64,000 nt of DNA from Rhodococcus wratislaviensis (GTDB lineage: Bacteria; Actinomycetota; Actinomycetes; Mycobacteriales; Mycobacteriaceae): NCBI RefSeq assembly GCF_900455735.1, contig NZ_UAUI01000022.1:637909-701908 (forward strand), given 5' to 3'. The translations under genes and the position numbers were made by a program. The notes beneath the pieces are model-generated. The model ran no database searches. It was given only the letters and a program-made list of their open reading frames with translations, and was not told the DNA's origin. This document shows positions 20,101-24,078 of the stretch, piece by piece (the stretch's first letter is position 1; every line of letters starts with the position of its first letter).

Positions 20101-20630
20101 ACCAGCAGGGTGATGCCGTATCCGTCGATGATGCTGTGGTGGTAGCGCTGGTACCAGATCACCGACTCGTCGCCGGTACGCAGCAGGGCGTGCCGGAACA
20201 GCGGTTCGTCGCCCTCGATGTCGACGACGATCTCCATGTCGCGGTCCATCCACGCGCGCGCACTCGCTTCGGGATCCTCGTCGCCGCGCAGGTCCACGAC
20301 AGCGAGGGTCCACTCGCCCGCGGCCGTCGGCACCTGCAGCAGTTCGTTGTCGGCGCCTCGCTCGAAACGCACATGCAGGGCTTCGGCCCGTTCGACGGTC
20401 TTACGAATCGCGGTGGCGGTGCGGTCCAGGTCGATCCGGCCCGCGACCTCGACGACGAGCGAGAGGTTGTAGACCGGGCTGCCCGGATTCAACTGCTGTC
20501 CGACCCACACCTCGGACTGCGCGGCCGTCACCGGCAACGCGACAGGCGTCGAACCGACGCGAGCAGGGGAAGAAATGCCCTCAGCCGAAGAGCGCTGTGG
20601 GCGAGCAGCCGCCGAGTGGTCCGGAGACAT
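3906..20630 (-). CDS. Tetramodular siderophore NRPS
   Basis: One uninterrupted 5,574-residue reading frame with 15 domains: C-A-T-E, C-A-T-E, C-A-T, C-A-T and a terminal C. There is no thioesterase. Each A domain has the TSGSTG(R/K)PKG core and a terminal GKLD lysine motif. The T domains read GGDS, GGDS, GGHS and GGNS; the first two precede epimerisation domains, as the GGDS form usually does. Extracted specificity codes are DINYWGGIG, DVLHSSLVD, DMENLGLIN and DVFIVVAVN. The first and third match known formyl-hydroxyornithine and hydroxyornithine codes (coelichelin CchH type). The predicted product is acyl?-D-fhOrn-D-Ser(?)-L-hOrn-X, close in architecture to erythrochelin/foroxymithine synthetases that release through a terminal C domain. 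An iron box lies 58 bases upstream of the start; the MbtH, monooxygenase and formyltransferase partners are in the same locus. Confidence 0.95.
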   Translation of the reverse strand: MSPDHSAAARPQRSSAEGISSPARVGSTPVALPVTAAQSEVWVGQQLNPGSPVYNLSLVVEVAGRIDLDRTATAIRKTVERAEALHVRFERGADNELLQVPTAAGEWTLAVVDLRGDEDPEASARAWMDRDMEIVVDIEGDEPLFRHALLRTGDESVIWYQRYHHSIIDGYGITLLVADVVDRYEHPELETSTAPWPLDTIVASDRDYRASTRFESDRDFWIQQVIDAPEPPRLLPQVVDHSGSPISALVEIDGDDADAIYTFASDAGIRRTRLPLAAVVAYIHRFTGRRDLTLSLPMTARVGRELRRIPGMCSTILPLRVQVDPEMTVGELATRIDTTLISVLRHGRYRGEDLARDLRAIDPDRQIFGPGINSMMFEHSLTFGGFPAWVRGSATGPVRDLDFSIRGGQDAEPIQIDLRAPAGLGAELEEHRRGLEHFVGQFVADPSQPIASLDPMTEAERTQLLVEFNDTASPQESVTVPDLFHAQVSRTPDAEAVIAGDTRLTYRELGEHVAQLSHHLRARGVEAETVVAVGLPRSAEMVIGLLAVMCSGGAFVPLDPSWPADRRMSVLADAGAALVLTGPGGVADAGERAVPVDLAAWAYAEQSTEPPAVTVQGSRLAYVIFTSGSTGRPKGAMIRHEAVCARLLWQRDEILSFGPADASLFKAPLSFDISVNEILLPLVAGGRLVVAEPGGERDPQYLLDLIAGESVTFVYLVSSMLDVLLDLARGTDRLAALKHVWCGGEVLTPRLFERFRSQLAITLYHGYGPAEATIGVSHVIYRKDAARIATSIGRPNPNTQLYVLDEHLNPVPLGTGGELYAGGFLLGRGYVDAPGLTASRFVANPFANDGSRLYRTGDLARWAADGSLDFLGRADNQVKIRGMRLELEDVEAGIVSHPAVRHSAVVVRETPSGAQYLAAYVVAKQDSVPDVAELRVWASSKLPEYMVPSAFVVLDRFPLTPNGKLDRRALPEPDLGAAGENVAPRTAAEETLCALMAGVLGVEAVGVTDDFFALGGDSIVAIQLVNHARREGLSISPREIFQLRTAEALARVQDGRTGAAVDSDDVAVGDVRSTPILARTAERGGEIAAFHQSVLVQTPAAFDGHAAKAALATVLERHDALRATLVRGDRWTLSVPEPSPAAVDGILRVVELDGSAQQLDIETRAAIGRLDPDAGTMVQAVLFSAAEGPGRLLLIGHHLVVDGVSWRIILEDLARAGTAVAAGGVPELAPVGTSLRRWSELLDEQTRSGAFDHELSFWADAATTEDPLLGSRALDPALDLAGDAETLTVTLPPEFTRPLLSTVPAAFHGHVNDALLTGVAVALQRWRDGGPGPVLLDLEGHGREEDLVRRSDGPALDLSRTVGWFTTVYPVVLDPGAAVGETGLADALKAVKDQLRRILGSGFGYGALRYLGVPQPALAHTPTPQVLFNYLGRVTSAEGVDWLPRAMGGADDPRMPLGHALAFDVIAEDGADGPVLRTTLTWAPGVLDRDAVVALADEWTAVLRVLAGVDRLGVHTPSDFPLVSLTQPDVDALAGAVDVLPLTPLQEGIYFQSAFEDTGTDPYVVQQAIELTGPVDAAALHRGLQAVVDRHAALRVGVRAVSDGRVVQVVGDNVQVPMEVLDLTGVADPEQRVEQVLAADRARGFDFGRGPLLRYTLTRLESRKFLLLQSIHHIVADGWSVPVMLRELMALYSVEGQPLALPTPTPYRSYLEWLGARDRQASLAVWREALADAPEPVELPKPSSKGEPGIRSVRVTLPSNDTVALSAVGRARGLTLSTLVHGTWGLVLGRLTGREDVVFGSTVSGRGGDLPGIETMVGLFINTVPTRLRFRPTDTVAEALARWQHEQATLLDHQYLGLPEVRREAGLQNLFETLVVFENYPLGDGAVADPTGAVQVTGIRFDEHPPYPMTLIVVPGDALTLELKYDAARIDAATATRFAESTVAYLAELTRDVDQNVSSVALTSREPIDAALRDVEVEFPETTVTALLEEQAERTPDAVAVVFEDEHLTYAELHARANRLARLLADRGVAPESKVAVALPRSLDLMVALLAVGKAGGAYVPLDTGYPADRLAYMLEDAEPVCVLTDGTVPFAGSGVPQVRVSDADRFSPEPLTGVALAPQHPAYVIYTSGSTGRPKGVVVPHAGIVNRLLWVQRFRPITPSDNIFQKTPSSFDVSVLEFFGPLLAGATLVLARPDGHKDPAYLADVIIRQSITRVHFVPSMLEVFLAEPAAARCTGLRIISCSGEALPVASARRVADILPGVELDNLYGPTEASVDVSYAASVQGIDASAPSVPIGLPTSNTGLYVLDRYLQPVPAGAAGELYLSGPQLARGYLGRPGLSAERFVADPFSRTGSRMYRTGDVARVDADGAVEYLGRIDDQVKLRGFRIELGEIEAQMAACPGVRQAAAVVRSDRPGQQQLVGYIVGDADVDDVRARLTAALPEFMVPVAFVTVAEFPLGPSGKLDRKALPAPDFSAHTSPGQATSAPAVDSGPAAVLAGHYAEVLGLGAVGVDDDFFALGGDSILAIRLVNLARREGITVTPRQIFEQRTPAALARLVAATVVAPAARVEESGTGNLSPLPVVHRLSEWSGGKNRFNQAVLLHTPAGTSATVLTAALHSVIGHHDGLRQKLTRHAPGVWSLEITESADLELRRVDVTGLDAVALRETVAAESDAATDRLDPDDGTMLSAVWFDAGPQELGRLLLVAHHLVIDGVSWRTLIEDLAMAWVAADSGQDAALDPVPTSLRGFARIVTEQAQDPARLAELDHWVRVTEPGADLVPGTDGHAVVSSGARRTVLLDPQLTTALLTRVPAVAGADVTDVLLAALRLSADRWLAGRGRENDLLVDLERHGREELAEGVDLSRTVGWITNVTPVRLRSRTGALETLKDVKEQLRGARDGGIGYGMLRYVNARTAGLLAARAESQVLFNYLGRMPHAVPGAWTPAVESDSLATDPDADLGGPYRLVINALCEESERGTELQAVFAWSEADLSEADVLALSDGWVAALRELADAAGEHDGPAMLTPSDLPLVTLTQEEIDRIVEASPSGVDAVLPLSPLQEGLYFQAGFDSGADIYTAQFSLDFAHRLDTDRLAAALRTLQRRNPTLRAGFVSAGLPAPVQFFGAGLDVPIAEFDLRELDEPERASYAEQLTAQDRLTPFDLTSPPLWRAMVLRLDDAHDRLVINRQFLLWDGWSNGLVVSQLLALYESGGDDSGFAAPEGSFEDYLRWLATRDADAAQSAWTDALGGLDEPTLLAATVSGEPQPPQRRDAVLSEELSERLRAGARGAGVTFNAVLNAALAVVLGIETGRRDLVFGTTVAGRPPEVPGIDAVAGMFLNTVPVRTTLRADETVTDLLRRIQSERLALTPYDYLGLASIQRVSEHRQLFDVLYVLQNFVDEKQVSALNAAHDISGGDSIDHTHYPVTVVVTPGASVKVKFEFHPEKISESRVERMLSRYLTVLEEWSTDLSGVVGAIAGAATPVPVEPKVLPDATIADLFADAARGRPEETALVFGDRTVSYAELDADVNRMARLLLGHGAGPERIVALALPRSVEMVVALFAVLRTGSAYLPLELDHPAERLVAMLDDASPTVLVTTSDVAGTLAAAAVDTLAVDTLDFGAVASGPLSGAELGGFAPGMPGRLDHPAYVIYTSGSTGKPKGVVTPYRGLTNMQFNHREAIFEPVVTAAGGRRLRIAHTVSFAFDMSWEELLWLVEGHEVHICDENLRRDAEALVAYCDTHAIDVVNVTPTYAQHLIEEGLLDDGPGRHRPPLVLLGGEAVSDSVWNRLRDTDGTCGYNLYGPTEYTINTLGAGTADSETPTVGTPIWNTSAYVLDPWLRPVPDGVPGELYISGVGLARGYLDRFVLTAERFVADPFQEAVRMYRTGDLVRRRGDGNLDFLGRTDDQVKIRGHRVELGEIASALEALDDVRQAAVVVDSGPGGFKRLVGYAVPVSTCQPRDVNKYSRALRATLPDYMVPAAVIEVDSLPMTVNGKLDVKALPSADDALGRSGGARTEPRTDTERVLSALFGEILGVPAPGVDDDFFDLGGHSLLATRLISRARAALDTDLTMRDLFEAPTVAELAARIGDDTGSTRPVLVARPRPEHLPLSAAQQRLWLLQQMEGSSAAYNFPIVLRLHGALDPGLFEGALTDVVSRHESLRTVFGEHDGEPVQVILDDARPDVAVMDGTETDLVRLVTETVGRPFDLTTEIPVRASLIRVADQQVLAIVLHHIATDEWSDRPFLRDLMTAYTARAQGSAPAWEPLDVQYADYTLWQRDVLGDPQDPSSLVSRQLDYWAKTLDGAPEELVLPTDRTRPARPSFAGGAIETTLDAATTRALRSLARTSGTSMFMVLHAASAALLHRLGAGDDLPIGAPVAGRSEQGLDDLVGFFVNTVVLRTDVSGNPTFDQLLARVRDTDLAAFSHADVPFETVVEKVNPARTLARNPLFQVMVGYHSRTSDSALAPGSALTPVAFEERTAKFDLVFNFTEYLDDDRVELRLEYGSDLFDRATAEDIARRQVVVLDALASDSGRAVGDLDVFLGEERELVVCGFNDTSQPVAEETFSEAFARHVAATPDAVAVVDADGAVTYAELSVRADRIAALLHRRGVSVEDVVGLAVPRSAQMVATVLGVLKLGAAYLPLDLTHPSDRISYMLADSAARVLVTTVGESPRIADVDGLARVLLDDESVVTELETGPALQVPQPPQGLDHAAYVIYTSGSTGKPKGAILTHDGIPSLVATAEQRMKLVPGSVVMQFASIGFDVAVFELSMALCTGSRLVIVPDESRVAGPELTDFMAAHDVTHAIIPPSLLAALPSGCDVPEGCTVLVGTETVPPELIGRWAERLNLLAAYGLTEATVNNTLWQAQPGWNSAVPIGIPDPNEQAYVLDDRLQPVPPGVAGELYIAGRGLARGYLGRPDLTSARFVPSPFGEAGTRMYRTGDRARWRADGNIDFLGRVDDQVKIRGFRIELGEIIAALGSHPAVKQSAVVADRTGDIVRLVGYVTPADGHGAGRIDPQAVRDHAATRLPDYMVPTLVVVLDGDLPLTPNGKLDRKALPLPDWSALTGDGTPQTPEQKEIAAVFADILHLPSVGIHDNFFDLGGNSMASMRLVGRIRGRFAVDIGIRDVFDNSTVAELAAIVAGASSTGRPVLTAADPRPEALPLSGPQRRFWKQFRAAGAESRASHALSLQLRDTVDPEILAQALDDVTSRHEPLRTVYVEAGDTVVAQEAMRPALELVDVGDGDVHRTVFELAQEPVDLTEHEPLRVHLVTGADGTQALLLAMHYIAVDEWSVVPLLGDLMGAYAARSHGEEPAWEPLPVGYADYVVWSQALVGDPEDPDSRRSRQLDYWRETLDGMPSRLALPAPAVRGPRTAEIVPVEIDADLHSAVEKFASDTGTSLFMVLQAALATVLTRHGAGTDIPLGSLVAGRTEEALDALVGCFFNIVLLRTDTSGDPDPVELLRRIRTANLDALDNQDVAFADVVEAVGETPVLRPQIMLVHHEQARLGHLDALGGVMPVPVGVPDSDLTLSFYEPIGDGPVHAYFSFSSDVLDAEKVRGWASELSSLVTAWAEGSR
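5180..8329 (-). other. NRPS module 4: C-A-T, unassigned substrate
   Basis: This covers residues about 4101-5150. C4 reads HHIATDEWS near 4228, so both His are present and Gly is replaced by Glu. A4 core TSGSTGKPKG is near 4717. Code residues D-V-F-I-V-V-A-V-N come from FDVAVFE, AIIPPSL, VLVGTE and AYGLTEATVN. The usual YGPTE is YGLTE here. I cannot match this code to a substrate with confidence; by analogy with erythrochelin-type synthetases a second (acyl-)hydroxyornithine is possible. T4 is LGGNS near 5098. Confidence 0.65.
8330..11499 (-). other. NRPS module 3: degenerate C, A, T, hydroxyornithine
   Basis: This covers residues about 3044-4100. The C3 active-site motif reads NRQFLLWDGWSN near 3187 where HHxxxDG is expected, so both histidines are replaced. 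A3 has TSGSTGKPKG near 3650. Code residues D-M-E-N-L-G-L-I-N come from FDMSWEE, VNVTPTY, LLGGE and LYGPTEYTIN, identical to published hydroxyornithine codes as I recall them. T3 is LGGHS near 4043 with no epimerase after it, so an L-residue is expected. A 46-base palindrome (8738-8783) lies within the coding sequence between the A8-type and A10 motifs. Confidence 0.8.
8738..8783. repeat. REP-like palindrome inside NRPS coding sequence
   Basis: Perfect 15-base arms (cccgtgagtacttgt at 8738-8752 and its complement at 8769-8783) extend with one wobble to about 19 base pairs. The palindrome is in frame and encodes roughly PVSTCQPRDVNKYSRA in the linker before the L-P-D-Y-M-V motif of A3. It shares the CGTGAGT end with the intergenic palindromes at 47330-47377 and 63087-63134. 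Confidence 0.8.
11500..16039 (-). other. NRPS module 2: C-A-T-E, Ser-like code
   Basis: This covers residues about 1531-3043. C2 has HHIVADGWS near 1675 (intact). A2 core TSGSTGRPKG is near 2128. Code residues D-V-L-H-S-S-L-V-D come from SFDVSVLE, VHFVPSM, ISCSGE and LYGPTEASVD. This differs from common serine codes (DVWH-S-L-D) mainly at position 239 (Leu for Trp), so serine is the best guess but not certain. T2 is LGGDS near 2520. E2 has HHLVIDGVSWRTLIEDL near 2708 and SRTVGWITNVTPV. Epimerisation to a D-residue is expected. Confidence 0.75.
16040..20630 (-). other. NRPS module 1: C-A-T-E, formyl-hydroxyornithine
   Basis: This covers residues about 1-1530. C1 has the intact motif HHSIIDGYG near residue 163, a form seen in DhbF/EntF-type first C domains that accept an acyl or aryl starter. 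A1 core motifs are near 628 (FTSGSTGRPKG) and 963 (NGKLDRR). Its code residues D-I-N-Y-W-G-G-I-G come from SFDISVNE, VYLVSSM, VWCGGE and GYGPAEATIG. T1 is LGGDS near 1015. E1 has HHLVVDGVSWRIILEDL near 1198 and the SRTVGWFTTVYPV motif. The module should load fhOrn and epimerise it. A C domain before A1 implies N-acylation of the first residue. Confidence 0.85.
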
Positions 20631-20687
20631 GGGGTGATCCGATCGTCCGTCGAGAGCGCCCGTCCAACGACGGGCACCCGAAGGAGT

Positions 20688-20706
20688 TTAGGTTAGGCTA
20701 CCCACC
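20688..20706 (-). promoter_or_regulatory. IdeR/DtxR iron box upstream of NRPS
   Basis: ttaggttaggctacccacc matches TTAGGTTAGGCTAACCTAA over the first 13 bases without mismatch. It lies 58 bases upstream of the NRPS start codon. Family knowledge: IdeR with Fe(II) represses siderophore genes by binding such boxes, so the NRPS is expected to be induced by iron limitation. Confidence 0.85.
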
Positions 20707-20921
20707 AGCAACAAGCCGGTTGCCAGCAACTTCACAGGTGCCGGGTATCACAGCCGTAATTCGAGTTCAATCTCCACGATCGCGTGTCCCCCGCACCGCC
20801 GACGGCATTCACCGCACCAAAACGGTCCCGACGTCGCGTTTGACCGCGTAAACATACCGTGCATCCGCGGCGTCGGCACACGACCGGCGGCGTCGACCTC
20901 CCGGGGCAGCCGCCCAGCAAC

Positions 20922-22121
20922 CTAGTGGTGCCAGACCGCGGTGTTCCCGCCGCGACGCTTGGCGGCGTACAGCGCGGTGTCCGCGTGGTGGAGCAGTTCG
21001 TCGACCGTGCGAGCCGACGTACTGCGCGCCATCCCCACGCTGATCGTCACGACGAGGAGTTCGTCGCCGACGTCGATCGGCGTCGTGATCGACGCGAGCA
21101 TCCGGGTCACCACGTCGTCGACGTCGTATTCGTCGACGTCGGGGAGGATGGCGACGAACTCGTCGCCACCGAGCCTGCCGACCGCGGACGGCGCGCGCAT
21201 CGCGTGGCGCAAATGCGCGGACACCCCCTGCAGGATGCGATCTCCGACGTGATGCCCCCGGGTGTCGTTGACATCCTTGAAGCCGTCGACGTCGAGGAAC
21301 AACGCGACCGCAGGCCCCGCACCGGGCTCGAACAGGCGCTGCAGGTGCTCCGTGATGGCGGCGCGATTGAGCAGTCCGGTGAGACTGTCGTGCGTGGCCT
21401 CGTGCAGGAGAAGAGCGTGCGCCTCGTCCGCCTGTTGCTGAGCGGTGACTTCCGCGGTGACGTCCCGGAAATGCACGACCAGCGCGCCGGAATCGGCTGC
21501 GGCGGTCACCTCGATCGTCATCCCCGGCGAATACAGCGAGTCCACCCGGGTCCGCTGCTCGCGGCCGGTGGCGAGCACCTTGCGGCACAGTGCGTCGAAG
21601 TAGCTGCCCTGCGTTTCGGGAAGAACCTCGGTGACGACACGGCCGAGCAGTTCGTCCCGCGACCGCCGCACGTGCCGCAGGCAGCCGGAGTTGACGTAGA
21701 TGATCCGCAGGTCCTCGTCGAGCGCCATGAACCCCAGGCCCACTCGATCGAGCAACGACGCGAGCTGCGCGTCCCGGCCGGCCACGTGTCCCAGTTCGAT
21801 GACCACCCCCGTCAGCTCGACAGGGGCACCGGACGCATCGGTGGTGACGTCGATGCTGCGGGTGAGGATGTATCGGGTCGACCGATCTGCCAGCACGATG
21901 CGGAACACGCATTCCGCGCCCACGGACCCGGCGGTGTCACCGAACATGCGACGCACCGCGCCGATGTCTTCGGAATGGACACGCTGACGCCATAATTCGA
22001 GCGGTGGCCGGGAACCGTCGTCCCCGAAGATGGCGGCGGCCTTCTCATCCCACCACAACGTCCCGTTCACGATGTCGTACCGGACGATGCCCACCCCGAG
22101 GCGCGGAATACCCAACGCCAT
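20922..22121 (-). CDS. PAS-PAS-GGDEF diguanylate cyclase
   Basis: A 399-residue soluble protein. Two PAS-like domains (about residues 5-115 and 120-230) precede a GGDEF domain that begins HDSLTGLLNRAAI and has the intact catalytic motif GRLGGDEF near residue 319. D-V-D-G-F-K-D-V-N-D and the late H-A-D-x-A-L-Y-x-A-K-R motif are also present. The expected reaction is synthesis of cyclic di-GMP from two GTP. No EAL domain and no membrane segment are visible. The gene is oriented like the NRPS and ends about 290 bases upstream of it. A link between c-di-GMP and siderophore production is only suggested by position. Confidence 0.9.
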   Translation of the reverse strand: MALGIPRLGVGIVRYDIVNGTLWWDEKAAAIFGDDGSRPPLELWRQRVHSEDIGAVRRMFGDTAGSVGAECVFRIVLADRSTRYILTRSIDVTTDASGAPVELTGVVIELGHVAGRDAQLASLLDRVGLGFMALDEDLRIIYVNSGCLRHVRRSRDELLGRVVTEVLPETQGSYFDALCRKVLATGREQRTRVDSLYSPGMTIEVTAAADSGALVVHFRDVTAEVTAQQQADEAHALLLHEATHDSLTGLLNRAAITEHLQRLFEPGAGPAVALFLDVDGFKDVNDTRGHHVGDRILQGVSAHLRHAMRAPSAVGRLGGDEFVAILPDVDEYDVDDVVTRMLASITTPIDVGDELLVVTISVGMARSTSARTVDELLHHADTALYAAKRRGGNTAVWHH

Positions 22122-22167
22122 CAGAACCTCGCCGTCACCGTGATCGCCCCCAGCCGCTCGGAAACTG

Positions 22168-22971
22168 TCAGTTGGCGAGGAACTCGAGCAGCACCTTGTT
22201 CACCACTTCGGGCTGTTCGAGGTAGCCGTAGTGCCCGACGTCGGGGATCTCGTAGTACCGAGCCGACGGGATCGCCTCGGCCACCTCACGCGAGAGATAC
22301 GGCGGGATCATCCGGTCGTCGGCGAAACCGACGGACAGGCACGGTGTCGTGATCGCCCGGTAGGCCTGCCTGCGATCGAAGCTGCGGTCCATCTCCATCT
22401 GCGCGCGCACGCCGTTCGACGTCCGGCCGCCGCTGAACTCGAACAGGTCGAGCCAGTCGCGGGCCGTGTGCGGGTCGACGAGCGATGCGGGCGACAGATT
22501 CATCACGGCAGTCACCGCGGCCCGGTACTTGGCCGGGAGTTCGACACCGCTGTCGTGCAGGGCGCGCTCACCCTCGGTGAGGGTCTGCTGGAAGTAGTCC
22601 ATGCGGGCGTGACCGGCGAGGAAGGCCGCCTTGTGCACGAGATCGGGGCGGGTCAGGGCCAGTTCCTGCGCGACGCGGGCACCCATCGAGGTGCCGACGA
22701 CACGGGCCGGGCCACCGCCGAGATGCTCGATCAGGCCCGCGGTGTCGGCGACGAGGTCGTCCATGGTGATCCCGTCGACGCTCTCACCGGACGGTGCGAT
22801 GCCACGGTTGTCGAACGTGCAGACGCGGTAACCGGCGTCGATGAGCGCAGGGGTCTGATGCAGATCCCACACCCGTCCCGGACTTCCGGTTCCCATGATG
22901 AGCACCACTAAATCGCCGGATCCCTTGACCTGGTAATTCAGGGGGATCCCATTGATCGTGGCGATCGTCAT
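22168..22971 (-). CDS. Alpha/beta hydrolase
   Basis: A 267-residue single-domain alpha/beta hydrolase. The nucleophile elbow is G-T-S-M-G-A with Ser near residue 94, the acid is probably in F-A-D-D-R-M-I-P, and the His is in D-V-G-H-Y-G-Y. The oxyanion region is L-I-M-G-T-G-S. The elbow differs from the GHSMGG typical of type II NRPS thioesterases. The gene is divergent from the formyltransferase, with a probable iron box between them, so it may be iron-regulated. Candidate roles are ferri-siderophore hydrolysis, editing, or an unrelated esterase; the sequence does not decide. Confidence 0.8.
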   Translation of the reverse strand: MTIATINGIPLNYQVKGSGDLVVLIMGTGSPGRVWDLHQTPALIDAGYRVCTFDNRGIAPSGESVDGITMDDLVADTAGLIEHLGGGPARVVGTSMGARVAQELALTRPDLVHKAAFLAGHARMDYFQQTLTEGERALHDSGVELPAKYRAAVTAVMNLSPASLVDPHTARDWLDLFEFSGGRTSNGVRAQMEMDRSFDRRQAYRAITTPCLSVGFADDRMIPPYLSREVAEAIPSARYYEIPDVGHYGYLEQPEVVNKVLLEFLAN

Positions 22972-23007
22972 CTTGCCTTCCTTCCATGGCCGGTCTCACC
23001 GAAATAG

Positions 23008-23026
23008 ATTGGATAGCCTAAGCTGG
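23008..23026. promoter_or_regulatory. Candidate IdeR/DtxR iron box (divergent promoter)
   Basis: attggatagcctaagctgg agrees with TTAGGTTAGCCTAACCTAA at 13 of 19 positions, including an unbroken TAGCCTAA core. It sits between the alpha/beta hydrolase (-) and the formyltransferase (+), about 55 bases upstream of the latter. Confidence 0.6.
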
Positions 23027-23081
23027 CTTCGCTGCCGCTCGCATGCGGCGCTGACCGACAAGCTCGTCCAGGAGGACCGCG

Positions 23082-24017
23082 TTGAGAGTCGCCACACTCG
23101 GATATCAAACCTGGGGTCACCGTACCCTGCAGGCCCTGCTCCAGTCCGACCATGAGGTCGTCCTCGCGATCACCCACCCCAAGAGTGACCACGTCTACGA
23201 ACAGATGTGGGCGGACTCCGTCGCCGACCTGGCCACCGAGCACGGGGTCCCCGTGCACATCGCCACCAAGCCCGACGAAAACTTCAAGGCCGCGCTGAAG
23301 CAGGCCGACCCCGACATCGTCGTCGCCAACAACTGGCGCACCTGGCTGCCACGGGACGTCTTCGACTCTCCCCGCTACGGCACCCTCAATATTCACGACT
23401 CGCTCCTGCCCAAGTACACAGGATTCTCCCCGCTCATCTGGGCGCTCATCAACGGTGAAGAAGAAGTAGGCCTCACCGCGCACCTCATGGACGAGGAACT
23501 CGACGCCGGCGACATCGTTTTGCAGAGGTCGACGCCCGTCGGACCGACGGACACCGTCACCGATCTGTTCCACCGCACCGTCGACATGATCGGCCCGATC
23601 ACCCTCGACGCACTCGAGCTGATCGCGTCCGGTCGCACGGACTGGACGCCGCAGGACCGCTCGCAGGCCACGTTCTTCCACAAGCGTGCCCCCGAGGACA
23701 GCCTCATCGACTGGACGTGGCCCGCCGACGCCATCGAACGGCTCGTCCGCGCGCAGTCCGACCCGTACCCGAACGCCTTCACCCATTACAAGGGACAGCG
23801 TGTCCGGGTTCTGCAGGCCGCCGTATCCGAGGGAAATTACGGTGGCACGCCCGGGCGTGTCTTCATCCACGAAGGCGACGGAATGGTCATCGTCGCCGGA
23901 CCCGACGCCCGCACGGGCCGGAACAAGGGCCTCAAGATCCAGCGCGTCCGGCTCGACGACGGCACCGAACTCGCCGGAACGGACTTCTTCCCCCACGGCG
24001 GCGGCTACCTCAGCTGA
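23082..24017 (+). CDS. Hydroxyornithine N-formyltransferase (Fmt-like)
   Basis: A 311-residue protein of the methionyl-tRNA formyltransferase fold. The catalytic motif N-I-H-D-S-L-L-P begins near residue 103, followed by Y-T-G-F-S-P-L-I-W-A-L-I-N-G and the catalytic Asp in L-D-A-G-D-I near 142. The C-terminal OB-like part has R-V-L-Q-A-A. The TTG start at 23082 is well placed behind the Shine-Dalgarno sequence aggagga. Family knowledge: relatives such as CchA and Rft transfer formyl from N10-formyl-tetrahydrofolate to hydroxyornithine before NRPS loading. The fhOrn code of A1 in the neighbouring NRPS supports that role here over housekeeping tRNA formylation. RHA1 Rft may be the same gene, not verified. 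Confidence 0.9.
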   Translation: MRVATLGYQTWGHRTLQALLQSDHEVVLAITHPKSDHVYEQMWADSVADLATEHGVPVHIATKPDENFKAALKQADPDIVVANNWRTWLPRDVFDSPRYGTLNIHDSLLPKYTGFSPLIWALINGEEEVGLTAHLMDEELDAGDIVLQRSTPVGPTDTVTDLFHRTVDMIGPITLDALELIASGRTDWTPQDRSQATFFHKRAPEDSLIDWTWPADAIERLVRAQSDPYPNAFTHYKGQRVRVLQAAVSEGNYGGTPGRVFIHEGDGMVIVAGPDARTGRNKGLKIQRVRLDDGTELAGTDFFPHGGGYLS

Positions 24018-24019
24018 CG

Positions 24020-24065
24020 CCCGTGCGCCTTTTTGGTAGCGGGGGCTACCAGAAAGGCGCACGGG
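24020..24065. terminator. Bidirectional hairpin terminator
   Basis: Arms of 21 bases (24020-24040 and 24045-24065) pair with a single mismatch around a GGGG loop. Both strands have a short T/A tract within the stem. It separates the convergent formyltransferase and ABC transporter genes. Confidence 0.8.
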
Positions 24066-24078
24066 GCGGAACGCCCTG

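Noticed and set aside
3906..20630. Direct assignment of the NRPS to rhodochelin
   Set aside because: Rhodochelin is a DHB/Thr/fhOrn compound. The four A-domain codes here do not include Thr or DHB, although the fhOrn enzymes could be shared.
8769..20696. Very long plus-strand open frames (8769-11396, 13131-17177, 17277-20696) opposite the NRPS
   Set aside because: They are antisense shadows of the NRPS caused by high GC. Their composition (Arg, Gly, His, Val repeats) matches no family.
22168..22971. Calling the alpha/beta hydrolase a type II thioesterase
   Set aside because: The nucleophile elbow is GTSMGA and the sequence lacks the usual type II thioesterase motifs. Only a general hydrolase call is supported.
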